Assembly (NCBI GenBank): GCA_938017825.1
Contig: CALIJE010000021.1
Location: 1-64,000 of the forward strand
Reading direction: 5' to 3'
DNA length: 64,000 nucleotides
From: an uncultured Flavobacteriaceae bacterium
GTDB taxonomy: Bacteria > Bacteroidota > Bacteroidia > Flavobacteriales > Flavobacteriaceae
Shown: positions 8,879-18,290 of the stretch, piece by piece
Position numbering within the stretch: position 1 is the first letter of the stretch
Layout of the letters: each line of letters starts with the position of its first letter
The notes under the pieces: generated by a model
Seen by the model: the letters and a program-made list of their open reading frames with translations, nothing else
Told to the model about the DNA's origin: nothing
Database searches by the model: none
Made by a program: the position numbers and the translations under genes

Positions 8879-10537
8879 CTAATAGATATGTACCAAGTGC
8901 ATCTTCCGCAACACTTTTTTTCGCGTTGCAGGGTCCAAAAATTTGGCCTGTAGACGGGTAATTCGAAAATCTGATTTGGTATATTGTTTGTCCCAGTCGA
9001 ACCCGTTGGCATGTAAATTTTTCAACTCTTCATCAGTGGCGTAGACCCAGATATCCTTTTTGTTGCGTATACCTTCAATGGAAGAAATTTTGAGCGGATT
9101 TTGATTATAAAAATCCAAGGACCAAGTATATCTTTCAGAAAGTTTATAAATGTTCTCTGTTGGAATTCCGTCGTGTCGAATCACCTTGGCCATTTCACTA
9201 CCAGCCTGATATTTGAGCAAAGAAGGATAAAAATGAACGTTCATCACCATATTGAGTATTATCGCTGCGAAAGCAGAGACGGTAATGATACGATAGAAGT
9301 ATCCTTCGCGTTTTAAACTATACCCTATGCCCATTGCCATCAACGGTATCATCCACGCATAATGCCATACATTTTCAAATTTGAAAACGTAAAATGCAAT
9401 GAGCACAGTCGCAATAAAAACGATTGCCAAAATAAAATACTGTACCCCTAAGAGCACCTTCAGTGTTTTTTCTTTGAACAATTGTTGTAAATCGTGCAAA
9501 TAGGCGGCAGATAATACAGAAAACAAAGGGATGGTAATGTTGAGGTAATGCGGCAGTTTAAACTGAGCAAAACTAATGATCGCAAAAATGAAAACAATTC
9601 CGCCCACGGTCAAAAACTCGCTGTGTGGTCTAAAAGAAAATCTTTGCTTAAACAGGGTCTTTATTCGGTTGATAATTGCTAAAATCGCAACTACGGTCCA
9701 CGGTAGGAATACCCATAAAAATGTATGAAAAAAGAAGAAGTAATCACTACTGTTCTTTCCTATATCCTTGCCGCTCAAACGTTCAAAACTTTGTTCCCAA
9801 AAAATAAAAAAGATTCCGCTGCGGTCACCGCGACCACGAATTACTTTTTCGGGATGCAGATCAAATTGGTGGTAATAAGCATAGAGCATTGGGGCGATGG
9901 TCACTGCAAAAACCAAAAGGGCTACAAGTACTTTCCAGCTTAAAAATCGTTCCCATTTCCTAGTATAACCAAGATGACATAACAAGGGGAGGCCAACAAC
10001 CAAAAGGGCTATTTGTCCTTTTGTCGAAAAAGCAACTCCCGTACCAATAGCACCGAGTACAATATGAAACAATTTTTTATTTTCTATATAAGACGCCAAC
10101 TGCCATATTGCAAAAATCGCCGAAGCAGTAAGCACGGCATCGGTACGCACATCTATTACCGAGAGCACTATTGTTTGGGCAGTCATGAATATTAAGCTGG
10201 CCAATCTTCCGGTATCGGAATTGTACAACAATTTCCCAAGTCCATAGCAGCTATATGCACCCACTAGTGTTGCCAAAATAGCCGGAATTCGATAGGCCCA
10301 ATCGTGTAGTCCAAAAATTTTATAGGACAAGGCCGCCAACCAATAATGCATGTGAGGCTTATCTAGATACTCATTAGGGCCTTTGAAAAGATTGATAAAA
10401 TCATTTTCTTGAAACATGCGCATGGCCATAACCGCAAATTGTGCAGAATCATTTTCAAGAAGGGTAGCACACATCCCTATGAGGTAGGCAGTAAATATTA
10501 GAAGTAGTAAAAACCAGTACCTTCGATTCGAAATCAT
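8879..10537 (-). CDS. family 39/ArnT-like membrane glycosyltransferase
   Basis: This 552-residue polytopic protein has about eleven to thirteen helices. It has the early acidic motif ENDSAQFAVMAMRM in the first periplasmic loop and an N-terminal region typical of the PMT/ArnT (GT39/GT83) superfamily, whose members transfer a sugar from a polyprenyl-phosphate donor to lipid A or protein on the periplasmic side. I chose the ATG at 10537 over a longer reading frame because it overlaps the PAP2 stop as ATGA, a classic coupled arrangement, and begins a proper first helix. It is the last gene of a small operon with the PAP2 phosphatase. Confidence 0.85.
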   Translation of the reverse strand: MISNRRYWFLLLLIFTAYLIGMCATLLENDSAQFAVMAMRMFQENDFINLFKGPNEYLDKPHMHYWLAALSYKIFGLHDWAYRIPAILATLVGAYSCYGLGKLLYNSDTGRLASLIFMTAQTIVLSVIDVRTDAVLTASAIFAIWQLASYIENKKLFHIVLGAIGTGVAFSTKGQIALLVVGLPLLCHLGYTRKWERFLSWKVLVALLVFAVTIAPMLYAYYHQFDLHPEKVIRGRGDRSGIFFIFWEQSFERLSGKDIGKNSSDYFFFFHTFLWVFLPWTVVAILAIINRIKTLFKQRFSFRPHSEFLTVGGIVFIFAIISFAQFKLPHYLNITIPLFSVLSAAYLHDLQQLFKEKTLKVLLGVQYFILAIVFIATVLIAFYVFKFENVWHYAWMIPLMAMGIGYSLKREGYFYRIITVSAFAAIILNMVMNVHFYPSLLKYQAGSEMAKVIRHDGIPTENIYKLSERYTWSLDFYNQNPLKISSIEGIRNKKDIWVYATDEELKNLHANGFDWDKQYTKSDFRITRLQAKFLDPATRKKVLRKMHLVHIY

Positions 10538-11103
10538 ACAGGGAGTCTGTGGAGTGCAAATATATACAACTTTGCAAATAACCAACCGAAAAACACCCCA
10601 ATAGCAGACCCTGAGAGCACATCTAAGGGAAAATGAACTCCTATATAAATACGACTATAGGCCACCAATACCGCCCAAACTATCAGGAAAATTCCTATGT
10701 AGCGCGATTTTGACTTCAGCAATAAACCGAAGAAAATAGCCACCGCTGTTGTATTTGAAGCATGTGCGGAAAAATAACTGAATTTACCCCCGCAATACTC
10801 TTTTACAAGGCGCACAGCATCGCTTATTTCTGGATCAAAACAGGGGCGCAAGCGCTGAATCCCATGTTTAAACAAATCTGCCAAGCCATTGGTTACGGTT
10901 ATCATTAGAGCAACAGTCAGTACCAAAACCAAAGTCGCCTTAAGTCCGAATTTTTTGTAAGAGAGAAAGAGTAACGCCAAATACAGGGGTATCGCACTAA
11001 ATTTATGTGTGATGAACATCCAAAAATCATCGAAGGTTTCAGATCCCATTTGGTTTAGAAACAGGAAGAGCTCTTTATCGTTCTGTATTAGGGTTTCCCA
11101 CAT
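10534..11103 (-). CDS. PAP2-family membrane phosphatase
   Basis: This 189-residue protein has five or six helices and the three acid phosphatase motifs: K79-x6-RP (R86, P87), the SAH version of PSGH (112-114), and SR-x5-H-x3-D (S150, R151, H157, D161). Such enzymes dephosphorylate undecaprenyl pyrophosphate, phosphatidylglycerol phosphate or lipid A. The start lies 5 nt after the 75-residue protein gene, and the stop overlaps the GT39 start. With GT39 next door, recycling of the polyprenyl carrier or lipid A dephosphorylation are the best guesses. The substrate cannot be read from sequence. Confidence 0.88.
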   Translation of the reverse strand: MWETLIQNDKELFLFLNQMGSETFDDFWMFITHKFSAIPLYLALLFLSYKKFGLKATLVLVLTVALMITVTNGLADLFKHGIQRLRPCFDPEISDAVRLVKEYCGGKFSYFSAHASNTTAVAIFFGLLLKSKSRYIGIFLIVWAVLVAYSRIYIGVHFPLDVLSGSAIGVFFGWLFAKLYIFALHRLPV

Positions 11104-11108
11104 CAGTA

Positions 11109-11336
11109 TTAATCTTCATAGCGAGACACTTCCCGATCATAAAATGCCGTAGCCGAGCGAATAAGGGTTTCTGCTTCGGCCTCAAGCTCCTTTTCATCAT
11201 CATTGGTGAAATCTTCGAGCCACTCTACCTCATCGTTTTCCAAATTGATAATAAACCTAGGATACTCTGTATGAACAATGAATATCGACTCAGGATGGTC
11301 GGTGTTATCACCTAGTAAAAATTTGGGTAATTGCAT
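11109..11336 (-). CDS. small acidic conserved-type hypothetical protein
   Basis: This 75-residue cytoplasmic protein is very rich in Asp/Glu (DDEKELEAEAE near the middle), with no signal or membrane segment. The N-terminal half reads as beta-strands and the C-terminal half as one helix. It begins with ATG, is spaced 5 nt from the PAP2 gene and has good coding character, so it is a real gene of this operon. I do not recognise a named family and propose no function. Confidence 0.7.
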   Translation of the reverse strand: MQLPKFLLGDNTDHPESIFIVHTEYPRFIINLENDEVEWLEDFTNDDEKELEAEAETLIRSATAFYDREVSRYED

Positions 11337-11385
11337 TTACAATCTTTTTAAAGCCAAGCTATATCAGCAACATATAAATGTTTGC

Positions 11386-12759
11386 CTATTCAGCTTCTAC
11401 AATGAGCTTTTTGGTTAAATAATTAAATCGAATATACAACATAATGGCCGATGCCGTAAGGCCCGTCAACAAACCAATCCATATACCCGTACTACCCCAA
11501 TCGGTATGCAATCCTAAATAATAGGATATTGGAAAACCGATCAGCCAATAAGCGATAAAGGTGATCAGAGTAGGTATTTTCACATCTTGTAACCCTCGAA
11601 GTGCCCCTAGCACCACCACTTGAATACCATCGGAAATTTGAAAAAACGCAGCAACAAGCAAAAGCTTGGCCGCTAAGGAGATAACCGTAGCATTATCGAT
11701 CATGTTAGGTACATCCGCATTGTCTAGGTACAAGGTTGGAAACCAATTTCTACCCAGTAAAAATACAAGGGCAAAGACTATCTCAATAAACAAGGTCAAC
11801 AAAAATATCGATTGCCCAATGCGGCGCAACTCCGAAAAATTCGCCAGTCCTTTTTGATTACCAACCCTGATCATAGCGGCAACGCCAAGCCCCATCCCGA
11901 ACATGAACGTCATGCTACTAAGGTTCAGGGCGATTTGATTGGCAGCCTGCACGTTTTTGCCCAGCACCCCGCTTAGCCAAATCGCAGCCGTAAAAATTGC
12001 GACCTCGAAAAACATTTGAAGCGCCGAGGGAAATCCCAAGCCTATGATTTTGTTCATTACCTTCTTTTCGATTTTTCTGAAGTTGAAGTTGGTCACATAA
12101 TCTCGGAATTTCTTTTTGCTCTTTAATAGATACCATAAATACAGTACCATGAGTATCCTAGCCACCAAAGTGCCAATAGCGGCACCAACGATGCCCATTT
12201 TTGGAAACCCAAAACTTCCGAAAATCAAAAGGTAGTTCAGAACAATATTGATCACATTTGCCAGTATCGTGGCATACATTGGGTATTTAGTTTGAGAAAG
12301 GCCTTCTGAAAACTGCTTGAAGGCCTGAAAAATTATTAACGGTATTAAAGAAAAAGCTACCAGATCTAGATAGGGCATTGCGAGAACAACCACCTCCTCG
12401 GGCTGCTTCATAAGGTACATGAGCGGTTTGGAAAGCAAAATAATACCGAAGAGGCTTAAGGCTAATATCGTGCATAGTACCAACCCGTGTTTTAAAGCAC
12501 TTTTTCCGTTCGCCTTATTCCCTGCGCCATCAGCTTCGGCAACGAGCGGTGTAATGGCGGTAGAAAACCCGATGCCCAATGACATCGCAATGAACACAAA
12601 ACTATTGCCCAACGACACCGCGGCCAATTCTGCCGTTCCCAAACGACCAACCATTAAATTATCTGCAAACTGAACAAAGGTATGCCCTAGCATTCCCATA
12701 ATGACGGGAACCGCAAGTTTTGTATTGTAACTAAATTCTTTGGTGTATTTTTCTAACAA
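11386..12759 (-). CDS. MATE family efflux transporter
   Basis: This 457-residue membrane protein has twelve predicted helices in two related halves. FADNLMVGRLGTAELAAVSLGNS near the start is typical of the NorM/DinF MATE family, which exports cationic drugs or metabolites with Na+ or H+ antiport. The size is standard. It lies upstream of the small-protein/PAP2/GT39 operon with a 49-nt gap, so it may be separately or jointly transcribed. The substrate is unknown. Confidence 0.9.
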   Translation of the reverse strand: MLEKYTKEFSYNTKLAVPVIMGMLGHTFVQFADNLMVGRLGTAELAAVSLGNSFVFIAMSLGIGFSTAITPLVAEADGAGNKANGKSALKHGLVLCTILALSLFGIILLSKPLMYLMKQPEEVVVLAMPYLDLVAFSLIPLIIFQAFKQFSEGLSQTKYPMYATILANVINIVLNYLLIFGSFGFPKMGIVGAAIGTLVARILMVLYLWYLLKSKKKFRDYVTNFNFRKIEKKVMNKIIGLGFPSALQMFFEVAIFTAAIWLSGVLGKNVQAANQIALNLSSMTFMFGMGLGVAAMIRVGNQKGLANFSELRRIGQSIFLLTLFIEIVFALVFLLGRNWFPTLYLDNADVPNMIDNATVISLAAKLLLVAAFFQISDGIQVVVLGALRGLQDVKIPTLITFIAYWLIGFPISYYLGLHTDWGSTGIWIGLLTGLTASAIMLYIRFNYLTKKLIVEAE

Positions 12760-12792
12760 GGAGGTATTCTTTGGTGCAGCTAAAGCCTTCTA

Positions 12793-13872
12793 CTAACTAA
12801 ATTTGCGGTCAATTATTTGTTTCATACTTACATTCTCATAATTACGCAACACAAAGTCAAGGCCTAAATCTACTATTTCACCCATGTGCTTGCATTTTTT
12901 AAATTCTTTGTCCAGTGTAAGGTCGTAGATCTCATTCTTAAGTAAATCGATATGTTTTTTTAAGGAAATACTGTCTGTCTTACAAATTTCGCGTAACTCT
13001 TTTATACGATCTCCTGAGCTGATGATCCGTTTCGCGACAATAGAACGTTCTTCTACCTTATACTGATCTACAGAATGCTCTTGCAGTTTCTCACGAACCA
13101 GCTCAACCATGTTGAAATTCTCCTTAAAAAATTGCGGACGATATACTTTCAATTTTCCTTCGAAACATTGCTGATCAAAATCTATGGCACGAATTTTATA
13201 CACCACTTTATCGAAATCGTGGGTGGGTACGATTACATAATTGTACGAACGCATGTCACCTAGTAGGCGTATCATACAGCGTTCATTGAACTTTACGAAC
13301 TCCTTGGCCAACTGGGCCTTTTCGGATTCGGTACATTTTGGAAGAAAATCCTTTATAAAAACGTCTCCAGGAATACCAGCGATATGTTCTTCTATCAGCG
13401 TATCCTTGCAGACTAAAAAGTTTAGATTATACGGTGAAAGCATATGCTCAAGTTCCAGGCCATAGATACGTGATGCATCGGTCTTTTTTACATAGAAGTA
13501 CGTAAAGTTATCATTGAGAATGTTTCTGATTTTTATGCGGAAGGGCTTTGAATTTCCAAAAGTGCAAAAATCTACTGCATCGACGTTCAAATATTGATTG
13601 ATGCTATCGCTACCATCTGAAAGTAAAATGGAATATAACTTCTTTAAGCTTTGATCAATTTCTTTTCTCTCGATTTCGGAATAGTAAACCCGAACCCAAA
13701 GTGTATCCTCATCGTTATCGTCGTAAACCACTACCGAACCCGAAAACCGAAGCAAATCTTCATAAAAAATTGGAATCTCGATTTTGCGATTGTACGCCTC
13801 AAGATACTTCTCAAGGCTTTCAATGACCGGGTAGGCCGGTTTTTTCTTTGACATTAATTTTTCATCGGACAT
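12793..13872 (-). CDS. unrecognised protein with protein-kinase-like catalytic motifs
   Basis: I do not recognise this 359-residue cytoplasmic protein by family. Numbering from a GTG two codons before the chosen ATG, it shows GDMRSYN (D208, N213), which resembles a kinase catalytic loop DxxxxN. IDFD (D233) follows 20 residues later and resembles the DFG metal-binding motif. Upstream are a possible beta-3 lysine (YFYVKK, ~128-132), acidic residues for helix C (E142/E144) and a hinge-like stretch (EEHIAGIPGD, ~163-172). The ~95-residue C-terminal tail is helical and charged. The order fits an aminoglycoside-phosphotransferase/HipA-type kinase fold. The first ~110 residues are unassigned. Neighbours (MATE, ABC exporter) give no clue. 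Confidence 0.6.
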   Translation of the reverse strand: MSDEKLMSKKKPAYPVIESLEKYLEAYNRKIEIPIFYEDLLRFSGSVVVYDDNDEDTLWVRVYYSEIERKEIDQSLKKLYSILLSDGSDSINQYLNVDAVDFCTFGNSKPFRIKIRNILNDNFTYFYVKKTDASRIYGLELEHMLSPYNLNFLVCKDTLIEEHIAGIPGDVFIKDFLPKCTESEKAQLAKEFVKFNERCMIRLLGDMRSYNYVIVPTHDFDKVVYKIRAIDFDQQCFEGKLKVYRPQFFKENFNMVELVREKLQEHSVDQYKVEERSIVAKRIISSGDRIKELREICKTDSISLKKHIDLLKNEIYDLTLDKEFKKCKHMGEIVDLGLDFVLRNYENVSMKQIIDRKFS

Positions 13873-13944
13873 AATCACGCAGAGTTTGTAACAAAACTAC
13901 CATTTCTTCGTCAAGTTAGTAGCAACCTTTAAACCTATCTCCAA

Positions 13945-14847
13945 TTGGAAACTATTTTATCTGTTCAACAACTGACAAAAAAATACGGATCACTCACGGC
14001 GGTTAAAGACCTTTCGTTCGAAATTCAAAAAGGAAATGTTTATGGCATATTAGGACCAAATGGTAGTGGGAAGTCAACTACCTTGGGCATTGTACTAAAT
14101 GTCGTAAATCGAACGGCTGGGGAGTTTTCATGGTTCGATGGTAGCATTGATACCCACAACGCCCTTAAAAAAGTGGGGGCCATTATTGAGCGGCCCAACT
14201 TCTACCCCTATATGTCAGCGGAACAAAATTTAAAATTGGTCTGTAAGATAAAAGAAGTAGCCGAAGATAAAATCGAAGAGAAACTAGAATTGGTCGGCCT
14301 GTTAGAGCGGAAAGACAGCAAATTCAAAACCTACTCGTTAGGAATGAAGCAGCGCCTGGCCATTGCCTCTGCCCTATTGAATGATCCCGAAATATTGATT
14401 TTAGACGAACCTACGAATGGTTTAGATCCCCAAGGGATACATCAGATCAGGGAAATCATCAAAAAAATAGCATCGCAAGGTACTACCATTTTATTGGCAT
14501 CGCACCTGTTGGATGAAGTAGAAAAAGTATGCAGCCATGTTGTAATCCTAAGAAAAGGAGAAAAGTTATATTCCGGTCGTGTAGATGGCATGATGGCTAC
14601 CCATGGTTACTTTGAACTTAAAACGGTACAACATGATCAACTAAAACAATATCTAAAAGACCACAATGGTTTTGGAGAGCTGAAGGAGGAAAACGGACTC
14701 TTGACAGCATTTCTCAATGAAGAGATGAGTGCGGAGGAATTGAACAAAACCCTGTTTGAAAAAGGAATTTTTCTTTCGCATTTGGTAAAACGCAAAGAAA
14801 GTTTGGAGGAACAATTTTTAAACCTAACCAAAAACCAATCAAACTAA
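13945..14847 (+). CDS. ABC transporter ATP-binding protein (ABC-2 type exporter)
   Basis: This 300-residue ATPase has Walker A GPNGSGKST (37-45), an LGMKQR-type signature, Walker B LILDEP and the following switch His in LLASH. The C-terminal ~85 residues form the extension typical of Bacillus BcrA/NatA-like exporters. The start is a TTG (LETILSV...), placing the first beta-strand at the normal distance from Walker A. The gene ends 6 nt before the permease gene. The cargo cannot be told from sequence; bacitracin- or lantibiotic-type self-protection families share this layout. Confidence 0.9.
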   Translation: METILSVQQLTKKYGSLTAVKDLSFEIQKGNVYGILGPNGSGKSTTLGIVLNVVNRTAGEFSWFDGSIDTHNALKKVGAIIERPNFYPYMSAEQNLKLVCKIKEVAEDKIEEKLELVGLLERKDSKFKTYSLGMKQRLAIASALLNDPEILILDEPTNGLDPQGIHQIREIIKKIASQGTTILLASHLLDEVEKVCSHVVILRKGEKLYSGRVDGMMATHGYFELKTVQHDQLKQYLKDHNGFGELKEENGLLTAFLNEEMSAEELNKTLFEKGIFLSHLVKRKESLEEQFLNLTKNQSN

Positions 14848-14853
14848 GAACCT

Positions 14854-15693
14854 ATGTTACGATTACTTCAAATAGAGTTTATAAAACTTTGGAACAATAG
14901 GTCTAGTAGGATACTCATCTTTACCTATTTCATTTTGGTTACCTCGATTGCCTTGGTATCAATGATCAAATTTGATTTCGGGGATATTCATTTTCAACTT
15001 GCCGATCAAGGAATATTCAATTTTCCCTATATATGGCACTTTAATACCTATTTCGTGGCTTGGTTCAAATTATTCCTAGCCATTGTAATCGTTTCTATGA
15101 TGGCAAACGAATACACCAATAAGACGATTAAGCAAAACCTGATTGACGGTCTTTCCAAAAAAGAGTTTGTGCTCTCGAAGTTTTTGACCGTACTCATGTT
15201 CGCTCTTATTTCTACGCTCTTTGTATTTGTCGTCTCTCTGATTCTAGGCCTGATCTATTCCGATTATAATGAGGTGTCGATTATTTTTTCGGACCTTGAG
15301 TTTGTTCTTGCGTATTTTTTAAAGCTAACCGGTTTCTTTTCTTTTTGCCTATTTCTTGGAGTATTGGTAAAACGTTCTGCATTTGCGCTGGGTTTCCTCT
15401 TTATTTGGCAAATATTAGAGCTTATTGCAACTGTTGTTTGCGAACAAAAGCTCTTTGGCACCAAAAACGGGGTTGCAGATACGGTGATGGGTTTCTTTCC
15501 CCTCCAATCAATGTACAATCTGATCGAGGAACCCATAACGAGGCTCAATGTCATACAAACGGCGGCAAAGCAATTGGGTGCCGATTTTAGTATGGACTAC
15601 CATGTAGAATGGTATGAAATGCTCATCGTTTCGGCTTGGACATTCCTCTTTATCTATGGCTCGTACGCGCTCCTAAAAAAGAGAGATCTTTAG
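14854..15693 (+). CDS. ABC-2 type transporter permease
   Basis: This 279-residue membrane protein has six predicted helices, the first beginning near residue 20. It carries the extracellular-loop and MANEYTNKTIKQNLIDG segment typical of ABC-2 permeases (BcrB/LanFEG-like), where the amphipathic coupling region follows the second helix. It is directly downstream of, and surely works with, the ATP-binding protein. The operon has no third gene: the next ORF on the strand starts 159 nt later and is a surface protein. Confidence 0.88.
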   Translation: MLRLLQIEFIKLWNNRSSRILIFTYFILVTSIALVSMIKFDFGDIHFQLADQGIFNFPYIWHFNTYFVAWFKLFLAIVIVSMMANEYTNKTIKQNLIDGLSKKEFVLSKFLTVLMFALISTLFVFVVSLILGLIYSDYNEVSIIFSDLEFVLAYFLKLTGFFSFCLFLGVLVKRSAFALGFLFIWQILELIATVVCEQKLFGTKNGVADTVMGFFPLQSMYNLIEEPITRLNVIQTAAKQLGADFSMDYHVEWYEMLIVSAWTFLFIYGSYALLKKRDL

Positions 15694-15852
15694 TCAACTA
15701 CATAATCGTCGTACAGTTCACTTTCTAGGGTAAATGGTATTCTGTTGATTTTCAAGATGTCATCTCAATACATTTCGGTCTATTTATGACTTCTTTTTTA
15801 GAAAAAACCATGATTTAGCCTATCTTGTAACACTTGCAGCTTATGAGACGCT

Positions 15853-18252
15853 ATGAAAAAAACTGCATTACTAACCCTATTGCTCTATTCGGCTTTTGGC
15901 TTGGCACAACAGGCCAATGATTGCGTTGATGCTATTGTCGTTTGTGGAAATAGCCAGATTGCATCAAATGCAAGTGGCTTTGGAACACAGGAGCTCGACA
16001 ATCAAAATAATCCCTGTGAATTTGAGGAAGTAAATAGTCTTTGGTTCAAGTTAAACATGGGCACCAGTGGAAGCTTGGCTTTCGAAATTACGCCTAACGA
16101 TCCAGACCTTGCTGTCGACTATGACTTTTACATTTACGGCCCTAACTTTGGTTGTAATAACTTTTCAGCGCCTATACGCTGTTCTACTACAAACCCATTA
16201 AATGCAGGGCTTACCTATAATACGACGGGATTAAGTGATTTAGCTCTTGAAAATTCTGAAGGTCCTGGGGCAGATGGCGACAGTTACGTAGCCTCGCTAA
16301 ATGTCCAAGCCGGTGAAACCTATTACTTGCTTATAGATCGTCCTCACGGAGGTGGTGGGTTTGGTTTGGAATGGACAGGCACAGCCGAATTCAATGAATT
16401 TCCCGACATAGATGAACCTAATGACATAGCCTTGTGTTTTGCCAATAGCGAAACAGAAATTGACCTAACGGTCAACGATTTTATTAAACCCGCTGGTACT
16501 GATTTTAAGATTGCCTACTTTCCAAGTTTGGCAGACGCTTTTGATGGCACCAATGCGATTTTACCGGCCAACGCTTTTCGACCTCAGCAGGCGGAAACTT
16601 CTATTTTTGTTAAGGTCAGCGGTGCCAATGAATGTTTTGAAATAAAGGAATTCAAGATTATTGCAGATGAATTTCTAGATACTTCTGGTTTGGAATATAT
16701 TCAATGTGACCAAAACAATGATGGTACCGAATCATTTAATTTGGCAACAATCGGTAATGACATTACTGCCCTACTTTCAAATGTTAATCTGTTCAATGTT
16801 TCCATTTACAATTCGCAGGCCAATGCCGACAATGCTACCAATGCACTGCCCTTAACGAACTATCTCACACAAAGCACCACAATTTTTGCTAGAGTGGCAA
16901 AAAACGGTACGAGCTGTTATACTGTTATTCCCATAGCCCTAGATATCATTACCAGCCCTTTGGCTGCTAGTTTGCAGTTGGTTCAATGCGATGTGGATGT
17001 CTTAAATTCAACGGATGGAATTACCCGATTTAATTTGGAGGAATTGTATAACCGCAACCCAGATGCCGCCAATTTTGAAATCCGATTTTTTAGAACACTG
17101 GCAGATATGGACCAGAATAGGGCCATCAATAATCCTATTGGGTATAGCAATACCGGTAGTCCCTTTTCACAAACCATTTACTATCAAGTTACAAGGGATG
17201 ACGCCAGTTGTACTAGCGAGGGCGAAATTGAGCTTGTGGTGGAACCTACCATAGCCAGTCTAAGTCCAAGAAGTCCGTTTTACCTATGCGAAAATTCAGA
17301 TTTGAGCGGGGAGTTATTGGCGACTTTTGATCTAGAGGAAATTGTAACTACCGACTATCCCAATCTAGATGTAAGCCTATATCGCACTATAGAAGACCTT
17401 ACCTTGGAACAATACCCTATGGAACTAAGGCCATGGGTCACCGGGACAGAAACGCTGTATGCACGAATCGAAAATGCAAACCAATGCGAAGATGTTCAGC
17501 TCATTGAACTCATAGTAGTACCTGCCCCACAATTCGATTTTGACACAGCGTACGATTTATGCATTGACAGCGAAGCCATCGAAGTGACCGGTCCGGCTGG
17601 TTTTGATACGTATAATTGGTTTGAGCTACAAAACGGGGAATGGTCTGAAATTGGTAATGAATCAGGACAAATAATCACAAAAACAGGAGAATATCTAATG
17701 GAAGTGGGCACCTCATTCACCTTTGATGGGGAAACATCGATCTGTACCAAAAGGGTTGATTTTAAAGTAAATCCCTCCTCAAGAGCCACAATCTTGGATA
17801 TTATGATCGAGAACGATCTCGAAACAAACTCAATTCAAATCGAAGTTTCGGGAGACGGAGATTATGAATATTCATTAGACGGACAATTTTATCAGGACGA
17901 TAATGTATTCAGAGGCCTTCCACCTGGTAAATCAAATGTATATGTACGTGACAAAAAAGGATGTGGTGTGGTCGAAGAAGATATCTCATTGATCGGTTAC
18001 AGCAAATTTTTTACACCTAATGCAGATGGCGCGAATGATAGATGGCAAATAATAGGAGCGCAAGATCTTGAATTCGAAACCAGTATCAGCATTTATGATC
18101 GTTACGGCAAACTGGTCAGTCAGCTTCGCACCGATGACCCAGGTTGGGATGGCATGTACAACGGCACACCGTTACCCGCCTCGGATTATTGGTTCAAGAT
18201 TCCTTTGGCAAATGGTAAGGAATTCAAAGGTCACTTTAGTTTAAAGCGATAG
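15853..18252 (+). CDS. T9SS type B sorting-domain surface protein
   Basis: This 799-residue secreted protein has a signal peptide (cleavage near LAQ-Q). Residues ~20-185 hold a beta-rich, cysteine-containing domain with an NDCVDAIVVCGN start, seen in many Bacteroidota cell-surface proteins. The middle has several ~90-residue repeats starting with CD/ECF-type cysteines. The last ~85 residues are the gliding-motility-associated C-terminal (CHU_C, type B) sorting domain, from KFFTPNADGANDRWQI to GHFSLKR. It is exported by the type IX system and probably stays at the surface via SprF-type partners. It is the first of three such genes in a row. Confidence 0.88.
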   Translation: MKKTALLTLLLYSAFGLAQQANDCVDAIVVCGNSQIASNASGFGTQELDNQNNPCEFEEVNSLWFKLNMGTSGSLAFEITPNDPDLAVDYDFYIYGPNFGCNNFSAPIRCSTTNPLNAGLTYNTTGLSDLALENSEGPGADGDSYVASLNVQAGETYYLLIDRPHGGGGFGLEWTGTAEFNEFPDIDEPNDIALCFANSETEIDLTVNDFIKPAGTDFKIAYFPSLADAFDGTNAILPANAFRPQQAETSIFVKVSGANECFEIKEFKIIADEFLDTSGLEYIQCDQNNDGTESFNLATIGNDITALLSNVNLFNVSIYNSQANADNATNALPLTNYLTQSTTIFARVAKNGTSCYTVIPIALDIITSPLAASLQLVQCDVDVLNSTDGITRFNLEELYNRNPDAANFEIRFFRTLADMDQNRAINNPIGYSNTGSPFSQTIYYQVTRDDASCTSEGEIELVVEPTIASLSPRSPFYLCENSDLSGELLATFDLEEIVTTDYPNLDVSLYRTIEDLTLEQYPMELRPWVTGTETLYARIENANQCEDVQLIELIVVPAPQFDFDTAYDLCIDSEAIEVTGPAGFDTYNWFELQNGEWSEIGNESGQIITKTGEYLMEVGTSFTFDGETSICTKRVDFKVNPSSRATILDIMIENDLETNSIQIEVSGDGDYEYSLDGQFYQDDNVFRGLPPGKSNVYVRDKKGCGVVEEDISLIGYSKFFTPNADGANDRWQIIGAQDLEFETSISIYDRYGKLVSQLRTDDPGWDGMYNGTPLPASDYWFKIPLANGKEFKGHFSLKR

Positions 18253-18290
18253 ATTGTCTTGATTTCCCGAAATTGGATTTTTGAGTAAAA

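Noticed and set aside
10538-10585. Longer start for the GT39 gene
   Set aside because: The extra 16 residues lie within the PAP2 gene; the ATG at 10537 forms an ATGA junction and begins at the first helix.
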